From contig CM066913.1 of NCBI GenBank assembly GCA_033964015.1, forward strand, positions 30,889,577 to 30,953,576: a stretch of DNA of 64,000 nt, read 5' to 3'. Positions within the stretch are counted from its first letter, which is position 1. Each line of letters starts with the position of its first letter. The position numbers and the translations under genes were made by a program. Below are positions 33,241 to 44,705 of this stretch, in pieces. The DNA comes from Scolanthus callimorphus (Eukaryota > Cnidaria > Anthozoa > Actiniaria > Edwardsiidae). The notes below the pieces were generated by a model that made no database searches, had not been told where the DNA came from, and saw only the letters and a program-made list of their open reading frames with translations.

Positions 33241-34380
33241 TTGTTGTTTGGCTTCTTGTTGTTTGATTTGGAGAAACTATTTGGCGGCCATGCAACATTC
33301 GTGGTTCAAACTCAGGGACGTCAAGTCCCGTCTCCCGGGAAAAAACAAGAAGACTGACCTGGATAACACTTTGTTTATAGGGAGATGGCAGGACATTCCC
33401 AAGTTCCGAGCAGGATAAACACTGAAGTTGTTTCTACACGGGAGAAAAAAAGCTACTCGGAAGGAAGGTATAAACTAAGCTAAAGTTTGTCATGTTTGTT
33501 TATCGCGCAGAACGTGAATCCGGGGATTAGTCGGGACTCAAATTGTTTTTCACAGTTTTAAGCCTTTTCCAGTTTTTAGCTTTTTTCAGTTAAGCTTATA
33601 TGCGACCCTAAAACTCTAGAGAATTCTATTAGTATTAACTTAAGCTTATTGTAGTTTTCAACAACGAAGGCTAATAAAACGCTTCGGTCCTGCGTGAAAA
33701 GGGCAAAACATCAGCTTTCTGAGCTTTCTGCAAGTAGCATTAAAAATCGTTAAAAAATCAAATCTAGAGAGAAAAACTACAAAACGCCTGTCATTTTGCA
33801 TATAATAAAGCAGGGCATCCTTTTCTGATTCACAGATATACCAACATCCACCAAAACGTATTTTTCGATCGACTGTTGTTGGCCGGCAATCGATGGTGGT
33901 GGAGTACTCTTGATCTTTTTACTCTTGGATTTCCAAGCGGCAGGAAATTGACTTTAATGGTACTGGAAAGTAGTTTACTTAGGCTTAGTGTTTCTTGAAC
34001 ACAACAAAAGGGCAGAAAAACATTAAAGGCTTTCAACTTTTTAAAAAACATTGTATTTTATCTCTACTCTGATTTCAACATGCATTGACTGTGTCATGCA
34101 TGTAGCTTATTTACTAAATACCAGTAAAACATTTTTTAGAAAAACAAAGAAATGAATACATGTAAATTAGTGCATTATGTTTGCTGGCATTTTCATAGCC
34201 TTCATGACTTCACTCACAACATAACTGGTATGTATGAGTGTGATAGTATGTATGTGCCTCTGATTGCATGGCACCTCAGTTTACATTTCCCTGTGCAGTT
34301 GCACGGTTTGGACACAGCTTTGGTGAATAGAGATGAAAACACCAAAAATGGTAGAAATTTGCATTGACATTACAATATCT

Positions 34381-34460
34381 AATACCCTGCGAGCAGTGAT
34401 TTCCTCCTCTCTTAGGCCCGCCGGCCTAAGAGAGGAGGAAATCACTGCTCGCAGGGTATT
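34381..34460. mobile_element. Perfect 80-bp palindrome (short palindromic MITE)
   Basis: Two 38-base arms (starting AATACCCTGCGAGCAGTGAT) are perfect complements round a CGCC loop. If the element is taken as ATACCC..GGGTAT, TCTA lies directly on both sides as a 4-bp duplication. The absence of mismatches implies recent insertion or correction. Confidence 0.9.
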
Positions 34461-34464
34461 CTAA

Positions 34465-34663
34465 TAGACCTCCTCGGCTTGGGCATAATGTTTTGCCCAT
34501 TTCAGATCACGTGGCATTCCCATAAGTATTCTCTCTAAAATTTGGAATGATTCCATATTCATATATCCTTTGGTGGGTAGCAGAAAAAGAAAGAAACTAT
34601 TACTCATGGGAATGCCATGTGATCTGAAATGGGAAAACATTACGCCCAAGCAGAGGAGGTCTA
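34465..34663. mobile_element. MITE, TAGACCTCCTCGG family, copy 2
   Basis: Same ends and interior as the copy at 22943-23133. The arms of about 70 bp run through TTTCAGATCACGTGGCATTC. It adjoins the 80-bp palindrome directly. Confidence 0.9.
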
Positions 34664-35424
34664 TTACGCCATATGGCATACTTGTGTCTAAAATGTACCC
34701 ATTATGGGATTATCGGAGGCAAACATTCTCTTTTCTCTCTTAGTTGTATATTATTGGTTTCATTGTCTTTCACATTATTTTCAATGCTTTGGATAGAGAT
34801 TAATGTAACTGCAGCTTCACTATTGCTTGGATTGGATATGCTGTTCAAACTAGCATCTAACGAACATATTATACACGGTTAGAGCCCCTGATGGAAATCC
34901 GTCGACTGCAAACAGTGCAGGCCTTTGGGTGGGAGCGAAGTGAAGGGCATGAAAGAAGATTGATATAGACTGTTGGAATAGGTTTACATTTACCATTTGA
35001 CATTTTTTAACAGATATAGTAATAATAACAGGTCTTGATTAATTTTTAAAAACTTTATTGTGTGTTTTGAACTGTACTTAATAAGATTCCCACCTAGTGT
35101 TTCAGGAGGGTGCAACTGGCAAAAGTATTTGGCAGTAATCTAGTGCACATTAACCTTATTTTTTTAATTTCTAAAGCCCAATAATGGAACCAAGTTACAG
35201 GCTGTCACAAGCAAACTTTCTCCAATTTTTAAAAAAAATCATGAATTATTAATAAGAACAACACAAAAGAAATAAAAATCATAGGATCGTAGCCTGTTGT
35301 ACAGCCACTAGTGGTTGTAACTTATTTGCATTAGCAACTTCCATGAAAGATATCTTAAAGCTGCCAAATTTACAAGCAATGAATGGCATCTCAGCATTTT
35401 AAGTAGTTTACAACATCAGCATCT

Positions 35425-35482
35425 GTGTTGTATCAGATCTACATCACCTGCCTCTGACTCGAGTTGTAAATCTGATACAACA
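35425..35482. repeat. Short hairpin repeat
   Basis: TGTTGTATCAGATCTACA at the left pairs with TGTAAATCTGATACAACA at the right, with one bulge. Confidence 0.6.
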
Positions 35483-35837
35483 TGGCTGAGCTCATGTTGT
35501 ATTAACTATCCAAAACTCTTACATACCAGTAAATTTTTTTACTGCACCACGAAGGCCCCCCCCCCAATTTTTTGTGCAATTTAAAGGGGGAGGGGAGACT
35601 TGAGTTTAATGTTAGCAAATGAGATGTAGGTCAGAAGTTGATTATTGTAGATTTACACTTTGTGATGCATAGCAATTTGCTAATATCATACACGAGCAAA
35701 TAATATTACTTAGCACCTCTCTAATAGCAACCCTCCTTTCCTGTTACTGTTATTCTCTTATCCGTTTTTATTTCACATCATTTAAGACTTTTAGTGTGTG
35801 GTAAGGAGGATGTATCTATATTTTTGTTATTCGGCAT

Positions 35838-35865
35838 GGGGGGGGGGGGGGGGGGGGGGGGGGGG
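35838..35865 (+). repeat. Poly-G tract, 28 bases
   Basis: Uninterrupted run of G in otherwise unannotated DNA (35500-36270 shows no gene). Confidence 0.95.
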
Positions 35866-36275
35866 AGAGGAGGCCAAAAATGTTTTTAAACTCTGTGTTG
35901 AAAATTGTTTTACAAAACATTTCAAGTGTTTCTAATCAAGCAACCTCCCCTGATAAAGAATAAATGAAAGAAAATGGGAGAAATGTTCACTGCATTGCAT
36001 GTTTTTCATATGAAGGGACATGAAAGGGCTGTTTATGTACAACTTACAGCCATATCATATTTGGCATCTTGTAATGCTTTTTTGGCAGGTGTGTGAACTG
36101 AGAAACAGAACAGCATCAGATTACCAGTACCAAATAAAATGAGAATAAATGTTTTTTTGATACTTTACATGTACCATCTTTTATTAAGGCCCTTCCGGTT
36201 TCCACATAGAGGTGGGGGACCCCGGTTCAGCGGGGTTACTCACCTTTTCATATAATCTCTCTTATTTTGAATGTC

Positions 36276-38315
36276 CGCCCGTACGAAACGAGAAGCGCTT
36301 ATAAGCGCTTCATTTTACTGCAAAAGCACTTCCAAGCGGATAAGAAGCTGTTTTGAAGTGCTTTTGCAGCCATTTTACGTCGGAAGCGGTTTTGAAGCCG
36401 CTTCCATTTCGACACTGAAGCGGTGTGAAGTGGTTTAAAGCGGTTTTGAAGGGGTTTTGCAGCGCTTGTGCAAACACGATTATCAATTCAAAGATAATCA
36501 ACTTTGTAGGGCCGCTTCATTGCGCCATCAGATCGCTTCCATCGAGCTTCCAACGCAATTTGCATGCAAAAAACATACATTGCTAAAAAATGCAAACTGA
36601 TCATGGCTACATATGAAACGTCTACTGAACACGAAGGTTCAGTTTTTACAGGTTCACGCATCTTAAACGTTTACCAATATTCAGCATGCACTCTCATTTT
36701 CCTCCATTATTGAACTGCAAAGTGATCGTAACGCGCAGTTTAACGTGTCAGCTCCTTTGACATCCGGTATTCACTCAGATAGGATTACCCTTCACGTGAT
36801 TTCAGCTCGGCCAATGAAACCAGGTTATACATTCAAAAATAAAGCGGCATATCGTCCCCTACAGTTCGGTTAAAACTTTAGATAGCAATATGAGTTCGCA
36901 ATTCGCAGTCTTTTAAAATGTTTGCAGCAGTATTTTGGAATGACGAAGAGCAGTTTAGTGTGGTCGAGAATCGCACAGGTGGGTCGGTCAGGAATATACC
37001 TTGGTGCTACATCAAAGGGGCGATCGATATCGAAAGCCAAATACAGGAATAAAAGCACTGTCAGGTGAGGCTGCATGAATGTCTTATTGCTACTATCTTA
37101 ACTTTGTTATCACATACATACGGCTGTCCAAGCGCGCGCAATACAGCGTTAATGATGATTTATACAGTATGAGAAAGCCTGATAACCCTAGTTCAGTAAT
37201 GGATGTCAAATTAAAGTTTTAGTTCAGCGTTATATCCGTTGTATAACAGATATAATTTGAGACGCATATAATTCTTTCATATTTGACTTGAAATCCATAC
37301 GCTATAATTATAACATTCGCTATAATTTCGATGAATACATAACCCCGTGGTATTATACTCAAAGTATTATATAGTCATGGTAACTATACACATAATTGCA
37401 AGGAAAAAAAGAATTTCATTAAGATTCGACCGATGCTAGGTCAAAAGGTGTAAAACAAACAGGACTTAAATGTTGTAGGGTAATAAAAAAGTACGGAGAT
37501 TGGAACACTCGTTATCGCGAGCGCTGCGAAATACACAGTAGTCAGTTTCGTGTTCGTAAGCTCGATACGCTGTTGTGAGATACAAACTTTCATAATTTCA
37601 CTACGTTTGACGTCAAACACGGAAACTAATAATTCGTTTGTTTTTGCTTCTTTTCAGCTCTTGCCAAGCGATGCGCCACTGTTTGGGAGGCTGATCAGCC
37701 GTGGACTGTGCAAAGATCACGAGAAACAAGCGCTGAAATACAAAAGCGTGATAAAGAATAAAGAGTATACCATCAGCGATAAGTGATTATCAAATTATTT
37801 TATCAATTTAGTACGTATCTACCGTCGATTTCATCTAAGCGAATACACTTCAAAAAGAAACGGGAAACTCGCGGAAGCTCTAAGACAATATTGTTTCATT
37901 CCCGTACATCGTTTTAAAACCGTTGTCGTAAATTGTTATGTGTTCGATGCATACCTCTTTCAAATCGCAAATTATCGTTGTAAGTTTCTGCAGAGTGTTA
38001 AAATACTGAATTTATACAGAGTGATTTATGTGAATAAATATTGACCATCTGAAATTAGCATTTCAATCATTGCGTATAGCTGAGTATAGCAACGCGCTTC
38101 ATAACGCGTCCTACCCGCTTCCGAATTAATTAACGCTTCCAAATCGCTTCAAAAGCAATGAAAACCGCGTTGAAAGCGCTTTATCATGAAGCGGAAAAGT
38201 GCAGCCGAAGAAGCGCTCTCGTTGAAGCGCAATTAAAGTGGTATTGAAGCGTGTTTGAAGCGCTTCCAGAAGCGATTTATACGCGCTTTTAAGCGCTTCT
38301 CGTTTCGTACGGGCG
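36276..38315. mobile_element. 2.04-kb DNA transposon with AAGCGCTT-rich ends
   Basis: Ends are CGCCCGTACGAAACGAGAAG CGCTTA and its complement, at least 26 bp perfect. The subterminal 200 bp on each side is packed with GAAGCGCTTC and GAAGCGG motifs, as in many cut-and-paste transposons whose transposase binds repeated subterminal sites. The interior holds a two-exon gene relic and no recognisable transposase domain. No target duplication is evident at the current boundaries. Confidence 0.8.
36918..37786 (+). pseudogene. Two-exon gene relic inside the transposon
   Basis: Exon 1 (36918-37064) opens Met-Phe-Ala-Ala-Val-Phe-Trp-Asn-Asp-Glu-Glu and ends phase 0 at CAG-GTGAGG. Exon 2 (37658-37786) follows a pyrimidine-rich TTTTCAG acceptor and runs 42 codons to TGA (Leu-Leu-Pro-Ser-Asp-Ala-Pro-Leu-Phe at its start). 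The two join in frame, but codon 45 of exon 1 is TAA, so the copy is broken unless an intron or editing removes it. I do not recognise the family; the N-terminus vaguely resembles short cnidarian proteins starting Met-Phe-Ala-Val-Val. It could be the transposon's own gene or a captured host fragment. Confidence 0.45.
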
Positions 38316-38344
38316 CAGTGGTAGTGTTTTTGATCCTAAAAATT

Positions 38345-38640
38345 CTACAGGGCCATTCATGTCACCTCGGAATTTCCACAGGGCATTCATTACAACTGGC
38401 ATTACCCCTATCGAGGAACCTGGAATTTCCATAGGAGTTGTTGTGTTTGACCCTGGAATTTCTGCAGGGGTATAAATACTGTTTTGAACCATGGAATTTC
38501 CACAAGGCCATTCTTTTACCATGGAATCCATTTTTTGCAAACTTTGGAATTTTCACAGGGGCCACAAGAGAATGTTTCACCGAGAAGGTTTCACTGGGAA
38601 TTTTCACAGGGGGGCCTGTAATTTACACGGGTAGAGCAAT
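38345..38640. repeat. Degenerate GGAATTTYCACAGGG repeat
   Basis: About nine irregularly spaced copies of TGGAATTTCCACAGGG-like sequence. Frames across it (Pro-Val-Glu-Ile-Pro or Trp-Lys-Phe) are a by-product of the repeat. Confidence 0.65.
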
Positions 38641-38854
38641 TTGTTAAAATTGAGTTCCTCAATAGCGCAATACAACAATTTTAAACTTTTTAATCATCAA
38701 TAAAAAGGATATTTTTATCAAGGCAATAAATTTTGAGTTCATAGCAAGTTGATTTTACTGACGACTGTTAATTCATGTCTTACAACCTCAACAAGCTGGG
38801 GTACCCCAGCTACCCATCGTCCCACATCTTCATGTTAACAGGCCCTAAATATTA

Positions 38855-38896
38855 TTGGGAGCTCAGCTTTTAGGCAGTGCCTAAATCTATATATTA
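38855..38896 (+). mobile_element. AGCGGAGCTC family tail (solo)
   Basis: GGGAGCTCAGCTTTTAGGCA and GTGCCTAAATCTATATATTA match the tails at 12918, 14579 and 15951. The hairpin stem is changed on both sides (GGCA/TGCC for GCCA/TGGC). Confidence 0.8.
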
Positions 38897-39356
38897 GGTT
38901 TAGCATTCAGTGGGTTTGGCTGCTTAGTCCTCCTATTTGCCCTCCTTTTCAGCCAGCTTATCTCGACTGGCAATGTGCCTGAGGTTCGGAGGTTAGACTT
39001 TCAGGGGGACCAAAACTCAGGGTATTTTTTAAAAAAAACGGAGAGGTGGTGACTTTGCTATTCCTGAGAAAGGGGGGGGGGGGGGGGGCTCGCTACACCC
39101 TGCCCCATCCCTAAAGGGTGAGCTAACCACCCCGCCGAGTGCTTACAATGCATTGCGGTGTGCATCAGCAGTAATAAGGCGGACATTTTTTTTATACATG
39201 TTATCCATATTTGAACTTATATATATAAAAACACTAGCAAAGCGGAATACAAATGCAAGGATTTAACCAAGAAGGCCCTCCCTTGCTTAGAAAGAAAGTT
39301 TGCCTAGTCCAAGAGCTAAACATGGGAAGAAAGCTTACATGAAAGCTATGCTAGAC

Positions 39357-39814
39357 CCCGGGGGCGGGGACTCCCATATTTTTTTGGTCGGGGATGATCG
39401 TCGTATCTTTTAGGGATTAAAATCACGGTGGTTTGGTCTCTTTTAGGGGTGATCTTGATCTTCAATAAATTTTAGGGAGATTGGTATCTTTAAGGGCCGA
39501 AACTGTGTCCAAATTGTTTTTTCCCATGATGGTGCTTCTAAAAACCGTGTAAGAAAGACAGATTATTTGATTATTCGATGAGAAGACGATAAATTAAGTA
39601 ACAAACACGGAAATTTCTTGATGGGTATCTCTTCACCTGTTACCTGTGTCCTTCGCGCCTACTTGGTACATAAGACCTCATCTTTTAGGGTATCTTTTAG
39701 GGTAATAAATGTTTTGAGCCACGCCATGGCCCGCCATGTTTGGTATCTCTTAGGGGTGAAACTGAAAATTTCCGACGATCATCCCGACTAAAAAATATGG
39801 GAGTCCCCCCCGGG
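39357..39814. mobile_element. hAT-type MITE with 8-bp duplication
   Basis: Ends CCCGGGGGCGGGGACTCCCA and TGGGAGTCCCCCCCGGG are inverted repeats continuing through ATATTTTTT-GTCGGG-ATGATCGTCG. TGCTAGAC flanks both sides (39349-39356 and 39815-39822). An 8-bp duplication is the hallmark of hAT elements. No transposase. Confidence 0.85.
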
Positions 39815-40011
39815 TGCTAGACATGTGTCATGGTTTGAAGTTAATATGTATGGCAGTTCCTAGTAAGACCTTCAGCGTTCGAATCTTCCAACCTCAAGCA
39901 AATAAAGTCCACTTTCAGTACCCGGCCCATAATGCACTGTTCGCTACCATTTTCGATACCAAAAGCCTTAAAATTTGGAAATACGTTTCGAACTTCCTGT
40001 GGCATGTATAA

Positions 40012-40153
40012 TTAAGTTCGACACGGCAGAAGCGCGGCGTTTAGAACAAAGTCGTGCTACTGCCGATCGCACGGCAAGGTTTGCCGATTTTTCGACACTA
40101 GCGCGGCAGTGGTTCTAAACGTCGCACTACTGCTGTGCTACTGTCGAACTTAA
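40012..40153. mobile_element. TTAA-flanked short MITE, GTTCGACA ends
   Basis: TTAAGTTCGACA at the left and TGTCGAACTTAA at the right. The arms share GTTTAGAAC and GCGCGGC-type blocks. Confidence 0.75.
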
Positions 40154-40195
40154 TTCATAGAATTGAATAGCTCATTTCGCGGCACTTTGAGATGC

Positions 40196-40385
40196 CTGTA
40201 TTTACACCAAAGGCTCAAGCGGGCAATCTTTTTTCAAGCGCGCGTGTTGCTCAAATGGCGGGAAGAAAAGTTGAGAAATACATTTTTCGCAGGAGCTCCT
40301 GATTTTCGCCACTAATGGCAGGTAGATCGTAAGGACTTGCTAGAGAACATTGCCCGCCTGAGCCTCTCTTTGGTGTATAATACAG
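40196..40385. mobile_element. Inverted-repeat MITE, CTGTATTTACACCAAAG ends
   Basis: CTGTATTTACACCAAAGGCTCAAGCGGGCAAT pairs, with mismatches, with ATTGCCCGCCTGAGCC..CTTTGGTGTATAATACAG. Confidence 0.75.
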
Positions 40386-40730
40386 GGATTTTAACCGAGA
40401 AATGGGCTATTCGACACGCTATAGCACTGCTTAGCTTTAGCCACATATTTTATACTTGTGCACTCACTTTAAAAAAATGTATGGATCCGCCACTGACGTG
40501 ATTGTTTCTCTTAGAAGTAGTGGATTCTCTGGGGCTACTGTTGGACCTTATCTCGCCCACCTCTCCTTATCTCGCAAGTACAAATCATAAATTGCTAATT
40601 CTCCATTTCCGCCCTCGCCTTTCATAATTGGACCATTTGCCCCTTATCTCGCTTTACCTCGGATAAACTCGCGGCGAAGGTCTCCTCTGACGTCAGACAC
40701 GTTTTTGTGGTCTTTCCCTCTTTTTTCTAG

Positions 40731-41173
40731 AATGTTCCAGCGCTGCCATTGAACAGTTTGTTCCCTGTCCAGGGTCAAGCCCTGGTAACCAAAACGAAGT
40801 GGAATGCATCCGGGAGCTTAGCTGTTGCTACTTTTCATCCGGTGGCCCGGGTGAGCAGTGCTTGTCCGAGCCCGTCGCTCAGTTGAAACAATGGCCGGAA
40901 GTGACGGACAATTGTACATTTCCAACTATTCCCCCGCCACAAGGGCTAACCCCGCAAAAGAAGCTGTTGGGTAAAGTGCTATCTATTGTGTCTGTACATA
41001 CAGAACTCCAGTGCGCAGACGCGTGCTTACGTCAGCATCACTGCGTGGCGTATAATTTTGGTCAGCGGTTGGTAAATGAGTGGAGAACTTGCGAGCTGCT
41101 TCATGTAATTGATGGATATAGAAAGGACGTGGAGTTCAGTTATAGGGTTTTCGATCGTTATTCAGTTCAAAAG
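40731..41173 (+). CDS. Trefoil-like plus PAN/apple exon (paralogue of gene 1)
   Basis: One 443-base exon between a strong acceptor (CCCTCTTTTTTCTAG) and a donor (AAAAG-GTAGGT) encodes 147 aa after two bases of a split codon. Residues 1-45 form a trefoil-like domain (C-x10-C-x12-C-x5-C-C-x11-C). A Pro-rich linker follows, then a PAN/apple domain (HTELQCADACLRQHHC..TCELL). NEVEC and CELL align with NEVDC and CELL of gene 1. In gene 1 the same protein region is cut by a phase-1 and a phase-2 intron; both are absent here, while the outer phases (1 in, 0 out) are the same. The signal-peptide exon upstream and the final exon were not found, so this is a partial gene. The product should be secreted if the missing exon matches gene 1. 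Confidence 0.75.
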
Positions 41174-41437
41174 GTAGGTGCATTATGTGATTTGCGCAGT
41201 TCGTTTCCCGCTATTTATTTTCACCCCCATGCTTCAGGACTACGATAAAGACCGGGTCACACCAATAAAATTATTTGATAGTGCGTCCACACAAGGGCTG
41301 TAAGATGTTCAGATCTTTCATATCGAGATGTCGTTTTCTGCGAATACGCACGGGCTACACGCGCGGGCCTACCTGTGTTTTGTCCCAGGCCCTTGACGGA
41401 GACAAAGACAACATGGCGACCATGACTACGAAGTTTT

Positions 41438-41656
41438 CAACCTCGTCCCCAGGGTCTTCTCGGTCGTTTATCAAAATGGCGGTTAGCTCAGAGAATACCC
41501 TGGGGGAGGCTAAGTCACATGACCGTTTCGAAACAAAGGACAAACCTCATTCTCATGTCCTCAAACAATAGTCACGTGACTCAGCCTCCCCCAGGGTCTT
41601 CTCTGAGCTAACCGCCATTTTGAAAAACGACCGAGAAGACCCTGGGGACGAGGTTG
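41438..41656. mobile_element. Long-armed inverted-repeat MITE
   Basis: CAACCTCGTCCCCAGGGTCTTCTCGGTCG at the left pairs almost perfectly with the right end over about 85 bp, including AAAATGGCGGTTAGCTC and the CCCTGGGGGAGGCT block. Confidence 0.9.
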
Positions 41657-42169
41657 CGAAGCTTTACGAACACCTGCTAGTTTTGGTGGATGTTTCTGCC
41701 TTTTTAGCTAAAATATGAGGGAAAATACTTACAGGTAAGGGGAATTCCTATTAGGGAAAGCAGCAAGTCCACGACGTTGGACTACAAACGTCTTGATATG
41801 GGGTTTCTGTTTTGTGCAAAAAAAAAAGAAACATAAAAATTGAGCGAGAGTTGGAGAAGAGGTTCCTCATCGTTTTCCACGCACAACACTGAATCCTGAA
41901 AACAAGGTTTCTCCTCGCTTCAAACTTTAGATTGTATTAGCCCCTGACTCTTTTGGATCCCTGTGGTGAATTTAAAAAAAAAAATAACCGGGAGGTGAAG
42001 AGAGGCTCCTTGGCACGCACCACAGGAATAAGATTAAACATTGTTTTCCGCGTTGGCCCTTGCGTTGACACAGCCAGGGTGTATTACAGAACATGTATCC
42101 GAATATGTTTGGCACTGCTCCCCAACCCATACACTGTATCCCCATTAGCGGGCCCAGGCGCGCTCCATG

Positions 42170-42390
42170 CATTCTCGAACCCAGAGCTCCCCGGCTCGTT
42201 TTCTCGCGGGGGAGGCTCTGGTGACAGCCACTGACGCATGCGCGAGATTAATACAGAGCCGCTGAGAGAAAGACCTTTCAGCGCATGCTCCAACGCTTAA
42301 ATCTGCCAATCAGCGATGGCCCTCTAATGGATGTCCCCAGAGCCTCCCCTGCGAAGTGACGAGCCGGGGAACTCTGGGTACGAGAATGGC
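42170..42390. mobile_element. Inverted-repeat MITE, CATTCTCG ends
   Basis: CATTCTCGAACCCAGAGCTC..GGGGGAGGCTCTGG at the left matches the complement of CCAGAGCCTCCCC..GAACTCTGGGTACGAGAATG. A degenerate half copy may lie at 42560-42655. Confidence 0.8.
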
Positions 42391-43676
42391 ATCCATGTTG
42401 CTCCTTGCATTCATGTGGGATCATTTGCGCATGTGTTCATTAAAAAGAAAACCAACCGGACCCATATGCATGTGAATAAATTCCTTATAACGAATTCATA
42501 TCTATTTTCACACAATTCGCTAGAATGCTGATTTCGGTTTGTGAGGATGTGTTCGCAGAACTCCCAACCCGGAATGCATTCTAGTTCGAGTCTCCACCGC
42601 GCGCGTTTGATCGTTTGCAGCATGACCGAGAGGCTCTGGGAACGAGAATGGCCCGTGGCGTTCAGGCACGCGGAGGTGGTGGGAATATAGAAGTGTAACG
42701 TAGCTAGTAACCGACCTATTCTATCATTAGTGTATCTCATATTTTATTTTATTTAGTTTTTCCTGCGAGATGATGATTGCCCGTGACGGATAGACCTGCA
42801 GGAAAAGCACCGGTTGTTTTACACCACGACCAAGATCACCTCTGTTGCTACGCGGGAGAAAGAGCATTACGTGCGGGCTAAATATTCATTCACAAGAAAA
42901 TTACGTTCTCGCTCAGGTCGTGTCTTGAAGCGTGTCCATGACAATGTTTTGCTTACACAACATATCATTAGACCGCCTGGGGATATTAATCTTCCCGTAT
43001 AGAATACGCAGGGTATATCCCTCTAAAAACAATGATCCCAAATAGGGGTATTCCAGCTTCAGAATTGATGTATGCCTCTAAAAAAAGTCTGACACAACTG
43101 CCACAATTGTTGGACCAGACAGCCCAACGTAGAAATATAGCGTTCTGGCTATTTTCCAAATATATTACTTATTATTTGTCAAAATTGAGTGGAATCAATA
43201 AGAGTGCAAAACCACTGAATACTTACATAAACAAAGAACAGGAAGGACATTGCAGGAAATATGTTTAACGACTAATTCTACAGCGCATGAGTCACACAAA
43301 CTTTTCTGTACTGTGAGGTGGGAATGACGTACTATAAATACTAGCTATTGTTTCAAAGTGAAATCGAAACCACTAAGTGAGAGGTCATGTCTTTTCTATG
43401 CAATTGTGATTGAAACAAAAGAAAAGTTAGCAAAACTTTTGCAGATAAGCAAAATAATTAAAACATAACTGTATCTAGAATTATCTGTACAACAAAGCTA
43501 GCTGAGAGGTCAATCTAGTGATAAGTTTTGAATTATTGTGTATAAAGTCTTATGGCATAAGATTTCAAGAAAATAAACTTCAACTACGTGAAAAGTTTTA
43601 AAAGTTTGTTCTCTGAACGAAGAGGACGTCACATTATGTTACGCGTGACTGGCTGTGTATTCGTGACGTGACAAAC

Positions 43677-43721
43677 AAGGGGTTTCCCGTGACCTATGCA
43701 TGTTAATTAGGGGAAACCCCT
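43677..43721. promoter_or_regulatory. Paired NF-kB-like sites
   Basis: GGGGTTTCCC (43679-43688) and GGGAAACCCC (43711-43720) both fit the GGGRNWYYCC consensus. They are inverted about 22 bp apart, some 20-60 bp upstream of a candidate first exon. They may equally be arms of a small inverted repeat. Confidence 0.35.
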
Positions 43722-43738
43722 GAGTTAGTTTTAAGACC

Positions 43739-43877
43739 ATGCAGGCGGCAGTTTGCTCAGCTCAGAGTCTACTGGAGTGGGTTCAGGTCGTACAGGAAAC
43801 CACATACAAACAACTGAAACAAGATACACTACATAAACAAATGCAACGTGGGTGGAGAATCAAAACCCTACTTTGGG
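43739..43877 (+). CDS. Candidate first coding exon, unrecognised
   Basis: ATG opens a 46-codon frame (Met-Gln-Ala-Ala-Val-Cys-Ser-Ala-Gln-Ser-Leu-Leu-Glu-Trp-Val) ending phase 1 at a good donor (TTTGGG-GTAAGT). Predicted amphipathic and Lys/Gln-rich, with no signal peptide. No following exon was located and I do not recognise the family. Support is only the frame plus donor plus upstream sites. Confidence 0.3.
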
Positions 43878-44705
43878 GTAAGTGCACCGAGCTGGAAATT
43901 ATAAATTCAAATCTGTAAGGTTGTAGATAAAATCTCTCCAAGTTCTGTTCCTTCAAAAATCCCTAATTCGTCATTTACATGGCAAGAGGTTTAAGTGGGT
44001 GCAATAACTTTAAAGTGAGAGATTTAATCTGTTTGATCATTAGAACTTAGATTATTGAATAAAAGTAACTTTCAACAGGTGTGTCGTGCCACGGATTTGT
44101 GTTTTCTTGCCGATTCATCAAATTTTCCTTGAGGCCTTTGTTTCAACAATGAATGAGTAAAACGCATGACTCTAGCTTTTCAAATATTCATAACAAGGTT
44201 AGAATAGTCTAAATATCAATATCAAACAATACAGCAAAAGCTATTTCGCAGTCAAGTCGTGTATTTTTGAACACGCGAGCGCTTTTGTCTTGATAGATCA
44301 ATTCTCAAACGTTAGCAAACGTCGGCGCGCATTCTATTGTGTTAAAATCAATCAACACCAAACCTCCAAAAGACTACCCTACTGTCTTCATTTGGTCCAA
44401 AAACCCTTCGGAATAGCCGGTTTAAGGATTCCAGCTCGTCCTGTATATGGTATTTTCAAAACTTGTTATTTTCTACAAAGTTCAGTAAAATCACTTTGAA
44501 GTAGCAAAAGCACACTTGTGTGTTCATGCACCGGCTCCATAACTTGTCCAATCAAAACGCCTGCCTGAAATATCGATGCACATTTGACAATGTCAGATAT
44601 CATTCAATGCTATTGCGTTTTTCTTGCTAACCGGGTTTCACAGCCATTTGAACAAAAGAAGGAAAACAGTTTCATATTTTGGAACACTCCGAATGTAAGT
44701 TAATA

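Noticed and set aside
33149..33418. 89-codon frame near the CpG-rich segment
   Set aside because: It needs a TTG start, runs through a likely splice donor and has no recognised domain.
32449..38896. One 6.4-kb AGCGGAGCTC-family element joining the head at 32449 to the tail at 38896
   Set aside because: Orientation fits, but no internal family sequence links them beyond the first few hundred bases and several unrelated elements lie between. The ends are kept as solo features.
41953..42234. 93-codon frame downstream of the paralogous PAN exon as its last exon
   Set aside because: No phase-0 acceptor at its start, and it overlaps an inverted-repeat MITE.
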